Under the pieces are notes generated by a model. That model was not told the origin of the DNA. It searched no databases and worked only from the letters and a program-made list of their open reading frames with translations. Both the position numbers and the translations under genes were made by a program. DNA of 64,000 nucleotides from Candidatus Rifleibacteriota bacterium (lineage in GTDB: Bacteria; Riflebacteria; Ozemobacteria; Ozemobacterales; Ozemobacteraceae). Position 1 is the stretch's first letter. Each line of letters begins with the position of its first letter. This document shows positions 8,828-16,423 of the stretch, in pieces. The stretch lies in NCBI GenBank assembly GCA_029560455.1, contig JAKQKW010000425.1, forward strand, positions 14,873 to 78,872, given 5' to 3'.

Positions 8828-10077
8828 TATGCTGAACCACCAATTCTAAGGAATTCGTCGGTAATCTCTTTGAGAAAATGATTGAACTTCGGGCTTTCCT
8901 GCACTTCAAGCGGTGTCATGCCATCGTATTTGCCGATCAGGTCACGGGTTATGCCAATCTGACGTGCCAGCCGGCCGGGGTTGGCCTGAAACATAAAAAT
9001 TCGGTCGCTCAGATAGACAGCTTCAGCCAGCGAGTGGGTGACGATAAATACTGTAGCTTCGACCTCGTGCCAGAGCGAGGTTATCAGTTCCTGCATTTCG
9101 ATGCGTGTCGGCTCATCGAGGGCCGAAAACGGTTCATCCATAAGAATGATGCGGGGCTTGAGAACAAGGGTGCGGGCGATGGCGACGCGTTGCTGCTGGC
9201 CACCCGAAAGCTGATACGGAAATTTGTCTTCGTGGCCCTTCATGCCGACCTTCGCGATCATTTCACGCGCCAGTTTTTCCATGACCTGATCTGAATAGCC
9301 GAGGCTTTCACGGTTGAGCTGCAGGCCGAACATCACGTTCTGCAACACAGTCAGATGCGGAAAAGAACTGTATTTCTGAAAAATCATGCCGCGGTCACGG
9401 CCGGGACCGGTAACCGGTTTGTTGCGCACCAGAACCTCACCAAGACTGGGCGGCCCGACTTCCTGAAAACCCTGAATCAGATTGAGAACGGTTGACTTGC
9501 CACAGCCGGAGGGGCCAACCAGGGCAATAAACTCGCCGATATCAGGCAGGTCTTCAATTTCGAAAGAAACATTTTTCAGAGCCATGAATTCGTTAGGCGT
9601 GCCCGGATTAAAAATTTTGGTTACATTTCTGAAAGTGACAATCGGTGGGTATTTGGGTTTGTGCAGATTGTCGACACAGCTTCCGGGTTCGCCGGCCTCG
9701 ACCGGTTCTTCAATTGAGATATGCCCTTCGGCCGAAGAAACAGGCTTTGTCTGCTTATCTGCCGGTTCAACCGCTGCCGCCGGTGTTTCTGCAGCGCTGA
9801 CAGGCGCCATGGCACCAGGAAAAGGAAACTCTTCAGTTTTTGGCAGGGCTGCTGCCGGCTTCTGCCCGACAGGCTTTTCATTGCCGGCAGGTTTAACCGG
9901 CGATGTGGCTGTTTTTTCAGGTTGCTCGTCTGGGTCTGCTTTGCTGACTTTGGCTGGCACCTGGTTCTGAGCTTTCGTACGATCCGCTATCTGCGGCGCA
10001 TCCGGTTCATCACCAAAGCGCACGAAGTAACCAGCGATTTTTCTGAACAATGAAGGTTTTTGTGGCTGGTTGCTCAT
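8827..10077 (-). CDS. ABC transporter ATP-binding protein (TauB/SsuB class) with disordered N-terminal extension
   Basis: A 416-residue protein. Residues about 146-410 are a standard ABC ATPase: Walker A GPSGCGKST (about 188-196), Q-loop, signature LSGGQQQR (about 294), Walker B IILMDEP with the D-loop SALD, and the switch His in VTHSLAEAV. The best family match is the nitrate/sulfonate/taurine importer ATPases. The first 145 residues are Pro/Ala/Glu/Lys-rich and look disordered, unusual because TauB/SsuB proteins begin directly with the ABC domain. The start overlaps the permease stop (ATGA). It energises the permease encoded just upstream. The substrate is not evident. The extension may dock to PspA or another partner (inference). 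Confidence 0.9.
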   Translation of the reverse strand: MSNQPQKPSLFRKIAGYFVRFGDEPDAPQIADRTKAQNQVPAKVSKADPDEQPEKTATSPVKPAGNEKPVGQKPAAALPKTEEFPFPGAMAPVSAAETPAAAVEPADKQTKPVSSAEGHISIEEPVEAGEPGSCVDNLHKPKYPPIVTFRNVTKIFNPGTPNEFMALKNVSFEIEDLPDIGEFIALVGPSGCGKSTVLNLIQGFQEVGPPSLGEVLVRNKPVTGPGRDRGMIFQKYSSFPHLTVLQNVMFGLQLNRESLGYSDQVMEKLAREMIAKVGMKGHEDKFPYQLSGGQQQRVAIARTLVLKPRIILMDEPFSALDEPTRIEMQELITSLWHEVEATVFIVTHSLAEAVYLSDRIFMFQANPGRLARQIGITRDLIGKYDGMTPLEVQESPKFNHFLKEITDEFLRIGGSA

Positions 10078-11414
10078 CGCTTCTGACTCCTGTAGGGGAA
10101 CAGCTGCTGCCCGACCTTGTCCCAGATTTTATCGGTGATGAAGGCCATCAGAACAATGGCAATGAGAACCAGATAGATATCTTTGTTAAGGCCGCGCCTT
10201 TGGCTAATAGAAATTAATGAGCCAACTCCAATGCCAAGGTCAATAATCTCTGCCAAGATGATATAGCCCCAGCCAACCCCAAAGCCAAGACGCATAGCAT
10301 CGTAGATATTGGGAAGAGCAATTGGAAGGAGAATTTTATTTAGCGTCTGGAACTTATTTGCCCCCAATGTGTAACCAGTTTGAAGATAAACATTGTCTAT
10401 TTCTTCGAGCGATTTAACGAATAGTGGCAAGAAGTATATTGAAAAAGCCATTGCCAAAAACATGACTTTATATACTTCGCCAGTTCCAAATAGTGTCAAA
10501 CAAAGAGGAACTAGCGCAGGAATTGGAGTATATCCCGCAAAAAGCATTATTGGTGAGAAGAGAGCTTTAAATTTGCTGAAGGTGCCCATTAAGAGGGATA
10601 AAGGGAATACGATAATAAAAGCGATTAAAAAACCAGCCCCAACACGAAGAAAGCTATAAAGGAGATTTTTGGCCAAGTTTCTTTCAGACCACAAAGATGA
10701 GAAGGACCCAAATACTTCTCTAGGACTTGGCAGAAGAAATTGGCTAATATATCTAGTTTCGACTACTTCGTAACGATAAACAAATTTGGGAGTTGCCGAG
10801 GGAGTCGGCGCATCTGCAACGGCTGCATTCGGCGTGCTCTGCGGGTCAGCCGGTAAGGTGGTCTGAGCTTCACCTTCGCTCACAGTCGTGGGGTGACCGA
10901 TATTCGGGGTCGTCTCTGAAACCGGCTGAGAGATGTTTTCTGATAAAGAAGCGCTGGCTGGCATCTGACTGTCTACAGCTTTTGTCTGTTCCGGTTTTTT
11001 TGCTGCAGCCGCCGGAGGTGCAATTTTTTCGCGGCCGACGATTCTGCCTGGTGGCAAAGTGATTCTGACGCCTTTGCCGAAAATTCTGGCAGGCATATTA
11101 CCAAGCTTGAAACTTTCGCCTGCTTTGATCAGTTTTGTCTGCTGATCTTCATCTTTTTCACCTGCGTATTCGAGGCGGCTCTGATCGATAAAAAGCGAAA
11201 CTCTCTCGGAAAATCTGGTGCCATCGGGGGGCGGGGCTTTTTCAAAGCCTTCGAAAGTTCCTTCGGGGAGCGTGACTGTAATGGACTTGCCGGATGTGGC
11301 AAGAACCCAGATCAGAAATATGAAAAAAATGGGAATAATGCCGAGCAGAATCTGATCGACAAGCTTTACGCCGGTTCTTATTCCGAAAAAATTCTCATGC
11401 AGAGTGAATTTCAT
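10074..11414 (-). CDS. ABC transporter permease (TauC/SsuC class) with large periplasmic insertion
   Basis: A 446-residue permease. A first membrane helix lies at about 22-42. Residues about 45-215 form a soluble, Pro/Ala/Thr-rich, probably periplasmic segment. The conserved core follows from the FLLPSPREVF motif: several helices and the cytoplasmic EAA loop (GYTLGANKF...ILLPIALP) that contacts the ATPase. TauC/SsuC proteins lack this roughly 165-residue insertion. The ATG at 11414 has a good GAGGAAG site. It overlaps the ATPase gene by 4 bases and follows the second SBP gene after a strong hairpin. Most of the membrane core (about 10196-10795) is about 39% GC by hand count and uses different codons, suggesting recombination with foreign DNA. 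Confidence 0.9.
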   Translation of the reverse strand: MKFTLHENFFGIRTGVKLVDQILLGIIPIFFIFLIWVLATSGKSITVTLPEGTFEGFEKAPPPDGTRFSERVSLFIDQSRLEYAGEKDEDQQTKLIKAGESFKLGNMPARIFGKGVRITLPPGRIVGREKIAPPAAAAKKPEQTKAVDSQMPASASLSENISQPVSETTPNIGHPTTVSEGEAQTTLPADPQSTPNAAVADAPTPSATPKFVYRYEVVETRYISQFLLPSPREVFGSFSSLWSERNLAKNLLYSFLRVGAGFLIAFIIVFPLSLLMGTFSKFKALFSPIMLFAGYTPIPALVPLCLTLFGTGEVYKVMFLAMAFSIYFLPLFVKSLEEIDNVYLQTGYTLGANKFQTLNKILLPIALPNIYDAMRLGFGVGWGYIILAEIIDLGIGVGSLISISQRRGLNKDIYLVLIAIVLMAFITDKIWDKVGQQLFPYRSQKR

Positions 11415-11430
11415 GCTTCTTCCTCGGGCA

Positions 11431-11457
11431 GACCGGGTGGGGCGACCCCACCCGGTC
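11431..11457 (-). promoter_or_regulatory. Strong intercistronic stem-loop between SBP and permease genes
   Basis: A perfect 12-base-pair GC-rich stem with a 3-base loop lies in the 51-base gap between the stop of the second binding-protein gene and the permease start. No T-run follows on the minus strand, so it is not a standard intrinsic terminator. Similar hairpins after binding-protein genes (for example between malE and malF) stabilise the upstream mRNA and let the binding protein outnumber the membrane components. That role is inferred here. Confidence 0.75.
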
Positions 11458-11465
11458 AGTGTTTA

Positions 11466-13115
11466 TCAGTTGCTTTCGGGCGGGAACACAGAGACTTCGA
11501 CTCTGCGGTTCAACGCCTGATTCATCGGATTGTCGGTGTCGGCGGGTTTGTTCCAGCCTTCGCCTTCAACGACGAATTTTTTCGGGTCGAATTTGTATTT
11601 ATCGACCAGAGCTTTTTTGACCGCTTCAGCACGGTTCATACTGAGATCTTTAACGATCTGTTCAGGAATCTTGCCCTTCATCGAGCTGTCGGTATGACCA
11701 ACGATGGCCACTACAGCACGGTCATAGGCGCCGACGAGGCGGGCGACCTTGTCGAGTGTGGCTTCGACGTTCGGGTCATAGAGGGTGTTCTGAATGGCAT
11801 TGCCGGTCAGATCGTGTGCCGGTTCATAGATATTTGACGAGTTCGGGTAGAAGTTGATTCTGACCGTCTGAGTGATGATCGGGGCTTCAGCGTTGACCTT
11901 GTTGTAGGTGGTCGGTACGAACTTGCTGACGTAGTTATCCTGGTGGTGTTTGAAGGTGCCGGCCTTTTCGAGGTCTTGAACGATCGAGAAGTCCATGATC
12001 TGATTGAACGGAACGGCTTCTTTTACGAGGCCGGCCTGGTTGTAAACATAGGCGATGCTTTTCCAGGTGCGTTCAAAGTTGGTCGGATTGTTGGCATTGA
12101 GGAAGAATTCGCGGTTTTCGGCAAAGTTGGTCGAGTGAGCGTCGGCTTCCATGGCTTTGACGTCTTCGACTTTCATGCCATAACCGTCGGCCATCCACTG
12201 GAAAGCCTGGGCTTTGGTGGTAGCGTTAGTGAGCATGTCCATGCCTTCGAAGATACCGGCAACCAGGCCCTTGACGATTTCGGGTTTGTCGCGGGCGAAG
12301 TCGGCGCGCACAGCCCACACGTCGGCAATAAGCTTGTTGGCTTCGGCAGTGGTTGTCAGAATGCGGGTTCCGGCAACTTTTTCGGGGATGGTATAGATAT
12401 CCGGAGCCCAGCTGACGCAGGCGTCGATACTCGGATCAGATACAAAAGCGGCGGCGGCTTCAAATGCGGTCGAAGTGTATTTGTGGGTAACTTCGCTGAG
12501 GCCGATACCGGCGTTGATCAGCAGGTTGCTGATGAAATACTGCGAGGGGCTGTTCTGGGCGTAAACGATGGTTTTGCCTTTGAGATCAGCCACAGAGCGA
12601 ATCTTTGAGCGGGTGACGATACCGTCGCCGCCGCTTGACCAGTCGACCTGCTGGTAAATGCGTGGGGCGGTGCGGCTGTCTTTCATCAGTTCAGGAGCAA
12701 ACAGCACCATCATATCGAGGGTGCCCCAGAGAACATGGCTTTCGCCACTGGCATAGCTGTCACGGGCGACGACCGGGTCATCGATCAGCTTGAGGTTGAC
12801 CTTAAAGCCGTATTTCTTGAAGAAAACGCTGTCTTCGTTCGGGGCAAAGCCATTGTTGGCGGCGATGATCGGCAGCCAGCCAGCCCAGACGTTGATCGGG
12901 AAAACAACTACTTTTTCTTTGTCATCCCATTTGTAGCCTGAAGTGCCGGTTACCGGGGGCAGGGTTTCGCGGGGTACGAACTTGTATTCTTTAACCGTGG
13001 TGACCGATTCGGTATCGGGTGCTTCTACCACTGCGGCTTCCTGGGCCTGAACCACGCTAAAACAGATGGCCAGCATGGCCATGAGAACCAGAAACAGCTT
13101 TCCTCTGAAATTCAT
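11466..13115 (-). CDS. Solute-binding protein (NMT1/TauA-like) fused to OmpA peptidoglycan-binding domain
   Basis: A 549-residue exported fusion. A cleavable signal peptide (basic MNFRGK, hydrophobic core, cut near VQA|QE) precedes an ABC solute-binding domain (about 45-350). It has motifs of the NMT1/taurine-nitrate class: LWGTLDM, GKTIVYAQNSPSQYF, CVSWAPDIY. A C-terminal OmpA domain (about 415-549) contains GHTDSS and NRRVEV, holding the Asp and Arg that bind diaminopimelate in peptidoglycan. I chose the ATG at 13115 because AAGGAG sits 6 bases before it; a longer frame from 13142 would put that site inside the gene. The first binding-protein gene (13932-15683) is a close paralogue. It delivers an unknown solute to the adjacent permease. 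Confidence 0.9.
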   Translation of the reverse strand: MNFRGKLFLVLMAMLAICFSVVQAQEAAVVEAPDTESVTTVKEYKFVPRETLPPVTGTSGYKWDDKEKVVVFPINVWAGWLPIIAANNGFAPNEDSVFFKKYGFKVNLKLIDDPVVARDSYASGESHVLWGTLDMMVLFAPELMKDSRTAPRIYQQVDWSSGGDGIVTRSKIRSVADLKGKTIVYAQNSPSQYFISNLLINAGIGLSEVTHKYTSTAFEAAAAFVSDPSIDACVSWAPDIYTIPEKVAGTRILTTTAEANKLIADVWAVRADFARDKPEIVKGLVAGIFEGMDMLTNATTKAQAFQWMADGYGMKVEDVKAMEADAHSTNFAENREFFLNANNPTNFERTWKSIAYVYNQAGLVKEAVPFNQIMDFSIVQDLEKAGTFKHHQDNYVSKFVPTTYNKVNAEAPIITQTVRINFYPNSSNIYEPAHDLTGNAIQNTLYDPNVEATLDKVARLVGAYDRAVVAIVGHTDSSMKGKIPEQIVKDLSMNRAEAVKKALVDKYKFDPKKFVVEGEGWNKPADTDNPMNQALNRRVEVSVFPPESN

Positions 13116-13148
13116 CTCTTGCTCCTTATGAAAATATTTCAAAAATTG

Positions 13149-13910
13149 TCAGTTTTTCTGCATCGGGCCCATGCCGCGCTGCGGAACATCATCGCCTGAA
13201 TCTGTTTCAGCAAGCGGTTGTGCTGAACCGGGCATGGAGATGCCGTTCATGGCTGCGAATTCTGCCAGGGCTGCGTCGCCAAGGGCTTCCATTTCGGCTT
13301 CTTTCATGGTGACGTTTGAGTTGTCATAAGAACCGGCGGCAACACGTGAGCGGCCCACGGCCTTGTCACGTCTTTCTTCGAGCAGTTCGGTAACGCGGTT
13401 GATCGTATCGCCACTTGAACCGATGCCTGAGATCATGCCCTTTGCCATTTCCTGGAGTTCGGCCTGGGCTTCGTGCATCTGGGTTTCGCTGACGAGGTTC
13501 TGCAGCTTTTCGATTTTCATCTGGGCTTCGCGAACTGCCACGTCTCTTGATTTTTCAAGATCTTTGAAGGTCTTGTCGGCAATTTCGAGCTGTGACTGAT
13601 TTTCTTCGAGCTGCTGCTTGACGGTTTGAAGCTGCAGGGCCAGCTGGCCGGCAACCTTGTTGTTGCCTGCCTTCAGATTGGCGGTAATTTTAGCAGTCAA
13701 TTCCTTGTCTTTGGCAGACAGGGTTTTGACCTGGCGCATCAGGCGCTCGGTGAAGGCAGCGTGATTGGCCAGACTTTCGTTGAACCGCGAAATCTGGTTT
13801 CTCAGGTTTTCCTTTTCGGCTTCGATGAGGGCTTCAGGATTGCTTGATTCAAGCCCTTTGATAAAGAGACTGAAGAAACCTCTAATTAAATTCATCAACC
13901 GTTTAAACAT
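13149..13910 (-). CDS. pspA: PspA/IM30 (Vipp1) family membrane-stress protein
   Basis: A 253-residue helical protein of the PspA/IM30 family, peripheral membrane proteins related to ESCRT-III that polymerise on stressed membranes. The N-terminal amphipathic helix (MFKRLMNLIRGFFSLF) is followed by the expected long antiparallel coiled coil rich in Lys, Glu and Gln (about 25-190). A Gly/Pro-containing C-terminal tail of about 60 residues ends in a short acidic segment. The gene sits between the two binding-protein genes, with gaps of 21 and 33 bases, so it is an integral operon member. No pspBC, pspF or liaRS-like genes are present. It probably protects or reshapes the membrane around the ABC transporter (inference). 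Confidence 0.88.
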   Translation of the reverse strand: MFKRLMNLIRGFFSLFIKGLESSNPEALIEAEKENLRNQISRFNESLANHAAFTERLMRQVKTLSAKDKELTAKITANLKAGNNKVAGQLALQLQTVKQQLEENQSQLEIADKTFKDLEKSRDVAVREAQMKIEKLQNLVSETQMHEAQAELQEMAKGMISGIGSSGDTINRVTELLEERRDKAVGRSRVAAGSYDNSNVTMKEAEMEALGDAALAEFAAMNGISMPGSAQPLAETDSGDDVPQRGMGPMQKN

Positions 13911-13931
13911 TTTCCAGCTCCTTTGGAAGTT

Positions 13932-15683
13932 TTATTTTTCCGGGGTAAAAACCTGAATTTCGACGCGCCGGTTCAATGCCTGATTCATCGGGTCAGCGGG
14001 GTCTGCTGGTTCATCCCAGCCTTTGCCTTCGACGATGAATTTTTCTCTGGGGAATTTGTATTTTCTGACAAGCGCGCTGCGAACCGAGTTGGCGCGGTCG
14101 CTCGACAGATCTTTAACTGCTTTTTCCGGAACCTTGCCCTTCATCGAACTGTCAGTGTGACCGACGATAGCAACCTGGGCGCGGTCATACTGGCCGACCA
14201 TGCGGGCAATTTTTTCGAGAGTCGCATCGACAGTTGGGTCATAAAGAGTGTTCTGAATTGCCTGCCCGAATTCATCGTGTTCTGGCTCATAGACGTTGTC
14301 TGAGTTCGGATAAAAGTTGATTCTGACAGTCTGGGTCAGTACCGGGGCTTCGGCTGAAACCTTTTTGTAGCTTGTAGAAACGAAGCGTGCGACCTGAATC
14401 TCTTTTTGTTCAGGAAACATGCCCTTTTCGACAAACTTTTTGATGACCGAGAAATCGACGACTTCGTCGAAACGAACCGGTGTGCCGATCTGGCCGAGTT
14501 CGCGGTAGACGTAGATGATGTTTTTCCAGGTGCGCTCGAAGTTGGTCGCACTGTTCTTGTTGAGAAAGAAGTTCTGGTTTTCGGCGAAGTTGGTGATGTA
14601 GGCATCCTGCTCCATCGATTTGATGTCTTCGAGCTTCATGCCGTAACCTTCAGCCATCTGTGCGAAGGCGCGGGTTTTGGTGGTTTCGTTCTTCAGCATC
14701 GTCATGCCTTCGAAGATGCCGGCGACAAGGCCTTCAATAACTTCGGGGTGATCTTTGGCAAAGTCGGCTCTGGCGGCCCATACGTCGGTGATCAGACGAT
14801 TGGCGTCGGCAGTGGTGGTAAGAATCTGCGTGCCGGCTATCTTTTCGGGGATGGTATAGATGTCGGGAGCCCAGCTGACGCAGGCGTTGATACTTTTGTC
14901 GGCAACGAAAGCAGCAGCTGCTTCAAAAGCTGTTGAGGTGTACTTGTGGGTTACCTTGTTTAACGGAATACCGGCATTGATCAGCAGATTGGTAATAAAA
15001 TACTGTGACGGGCTGTTCTGGGCATAAACGATGGTTTTGCCCTCAAGATCCTTGATCGAGCGAATATTACCGCGAACGACGATGCCGTCGCCGCCGTTCG
15101 ACCAGTCGATCTGCTGAAAAACACGCGGAGCGGTGCGGCTGTCTTTCATAAGGCCCGGTGCGAAGAGGGCGATCATATCGAGGGTGCCCCAGAGAATATG
15201 TGATTCGCCGGCTGCAAAAGCATCGCGTGCGACGATCGGGTCGTCGATCAGCTTGAGATTGACCTTGAAACCATATTTTTTGAAGAATACGCTCTCTTCG
15301 TTGGGTTCGAAGCCGTTGTTGGCAGCGATGATCGGCAGCCAGCCAAACCAGACGTTGATCGGAAAAACGACCACCTTGTTCGCTTCATCCCATTTGTAGG
15401 ATGAAACGCCGGTGACGGCTGGCAGAGACTCGTTCGGAACATAAGTGTATTCCTGCACCGTGGTTACGCCAGCAGTATCAGGGGCTTCAACCTTGACTTT
15501 CTGGGTTACCGGTTCGCTGCCGGCGCTGCTGGCAGTCTGATCACTGGTGCCACTGTTGTCTGACGGAAAAAGGCGATTTTTAAGATCTGGCGAAAACGAA
15601 ACGGCTGCGGCAAAAATACAGCCGATTACGAACATGAACATCACGAACTTCCCGAGGGGGGTTGGGCCTACATCGTTACTCAC
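13932..15683 (-). CDS. Solute-binding protein fused to OmpA domain, membrane-anchored paralogue
   Basis: A 583-residue paralogue of the 11466-13115 product, with long identical blocks through both the binding domain (LWGTLDM, FPINVW, GWLPIIAANNGF) and the OmpA domain (GHTDSSMKGK, NQALNRRVE). The N-terminus differs: a hydrophobic helix at about 12-31 has no clear cleavage site, so the protein may stay anchored in the inner membrane, followed by a Ser/Thr-rich linker to about residue 70. The start is GTG at 15683, supported by AGGAGG six bases upstream. It is the first gene of the operon, next to a sigma-70-like promoter. Two binding proteins may recognise different ligands or occupy different layers of the periplasm. 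Confidence 0.9.
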   Translation of the reverse strand: MSNDVGPTPLGKFVMFMFVIGCIFAAAVSFSPDLKNRLFPSDNSGTSDQTASSAGSEPVTQKVKVEAPDTAGVTTVQEYTYVPNESLPAVTGVSSYKWDEANKVVVFPINVWFGWLPIIAANNGFEPNEESVFFKKYGFKVNLKLIDDPIVARDAFAAGESHILWGTLDMIALFAPGLMKDSRTAPRVFQQIDWSNGGDGIVVRGNIRSIKDLEGKTIVYAQNSPSQYFITNLLINAGIPLNKVTHKYTSTAFEAAAAFVADKSINACVSWAPDIYTIPEKIAGTQILTTTADANRLITDVWAARADFAKDHPEVIEGLVAGIFEGMTMLKNETTKTRAFAQMAEGYGMKLEDIKSMEQDAYITNFAENQNFFLNKNSATNFERTWKNIIYVYRELGQIGTPVRFDEVVDFSVIKKFVEKGMFPEQKEIQVARFVSTSYKKVSAEAPVLTQTVRINFYPNSDNVYEPEHDEFGQAIQNTLYDPTVDATLEKIARMVGQYDRAQVAIVGHTDSSMKGKVPEKAVKDLSSDRANSVRSALVRKYKFPREKFIVEGKGWDEPADPADPMNQALNRRVEIQVFTPEK

Positions 15684-15747
15684 TCTATCCTCCTGAGGCA
15701 GATTAACTGATACATCGAGTGCAGCCTTGCCTGTTATTCAGAATGAT

Positions 15748-15777
15748 AATATACCGACTTTTGCGCAGCCAAAGCAA
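15748..15777 (-). promoter_or_regulatory. Sigma-70-like promoter of the SBP/PspA/ABC/AAA operon
   Basis: On the minus strand TTGCTT (15777-15772) and TATATT (15753-15748) are 18 bases apart, with the GTG start of the first operon gene about 65 bases downstream. The -10 box matches well, the -35 moderately. The leader contains the AGGAGG ribosome site. Confidence 0.5.
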
Positions 15778-15850
15778 CCTTTTTAAACCTCACAGACTAA
15801 ACTTGTGTACGGACCTGAAAAAAAAGTTTCATTCTGTCGATAAGGCGAGC

Positions 15851-16423
15851 ATGCGCAAGTTAAAACTGTTTTTCGGCATTTTTGTCTGTCTTTTTGTCAG
15901 TCAGGCGGCTTTCTGTCTGACAGGGCCGACGCTGCTCATGGATTCACAGCCGAAAAGTACTGAATATGTTTACGGTATTGGTCCGGTAGCCAAATACAAG
16001 CGGGTAGCCGCGCCGCAGAACTTTGGCGGTGACATGAATGTCTGGGGCGTTCGCGCCTTTGCCGGCAAACTCTATGACCCCGAAATCGGAGTGGTATTCT
16101 ATACCGGCACCCTGAATGGCGAAAGTCTCAAGTTCAACCTCGAAATGGCCGGGCTGACTCTCGAAGACTCATTCAGGGAAGACGCCCGCGTTAAATGGCG
16201 TGCCTCGTTCGGGGTCGGTACCTACCGCCTGCGCAGCAAAGCGTCGGGGTTCGAGTTCAACAAAGGTTCGTTCACTTTTCTTGAACCGATGATCATCGGG
16301 GTTTTGCCGATGACCAGACACATTGTTTTAGAATTCGGTGCCGGTTATACCTTTGCCGGTGCAACCGGTGTCAGGGTTGAAGGTCTCGCCCTCAATGCCG
16401 AACTGCTGATGGGCAAGTTTTAA
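15851..16423 (+). CDS. Small exported, probably beta-barrel or outer-surface protein
   Basis: A 190-residue protein beginning at the ATG at 15851, preceded by AAGGCGAGC. An upstream in-frame ATG at 15719 lacks a better site and would bury the signal peptide. The signal peptide has a basic MRKLK n-region and a hydrophobic core with likely cleavage near residue 22. The rest alternates hydrophobic and polar residues with Gly/Tyr, ending in strands such as LEFGAGYTFAGATG and a final LLMGKF. This suits an outer-membrane beta-barrel ending in Phe. No family is recognised. It is transcribed away from the SBP operon and shares its stop codon bases with the converging TPR gene. Confidence 0.6.
   Translation: MRKLKLFFGIFVCLFVSQAAFCLTGPTLLMDSQPKSTEYVYGIGPVAKYKRVAAPQNFGGDMNVWGVRAFAGKLYDPEIGVVFYTGTLNGESLKFNLEMAGLTLEDSFREDARVKWRASFGVGTYRLRSKASGFEFNKGSFTFLEPMIIGVLPMTRHIVLEFGAGYTFAGATGVRVEGLALNAELLMGKF

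Noticed and set aside
11943..12608. A 221-codon plus-strand open frame inside the SBP-OmpA gene
   Set aside because: It is a reading-frame shadow of a GC-rich gene with well-defined domains. Its Phe/Gly/Val-rich composition is typical of an antisense frame.
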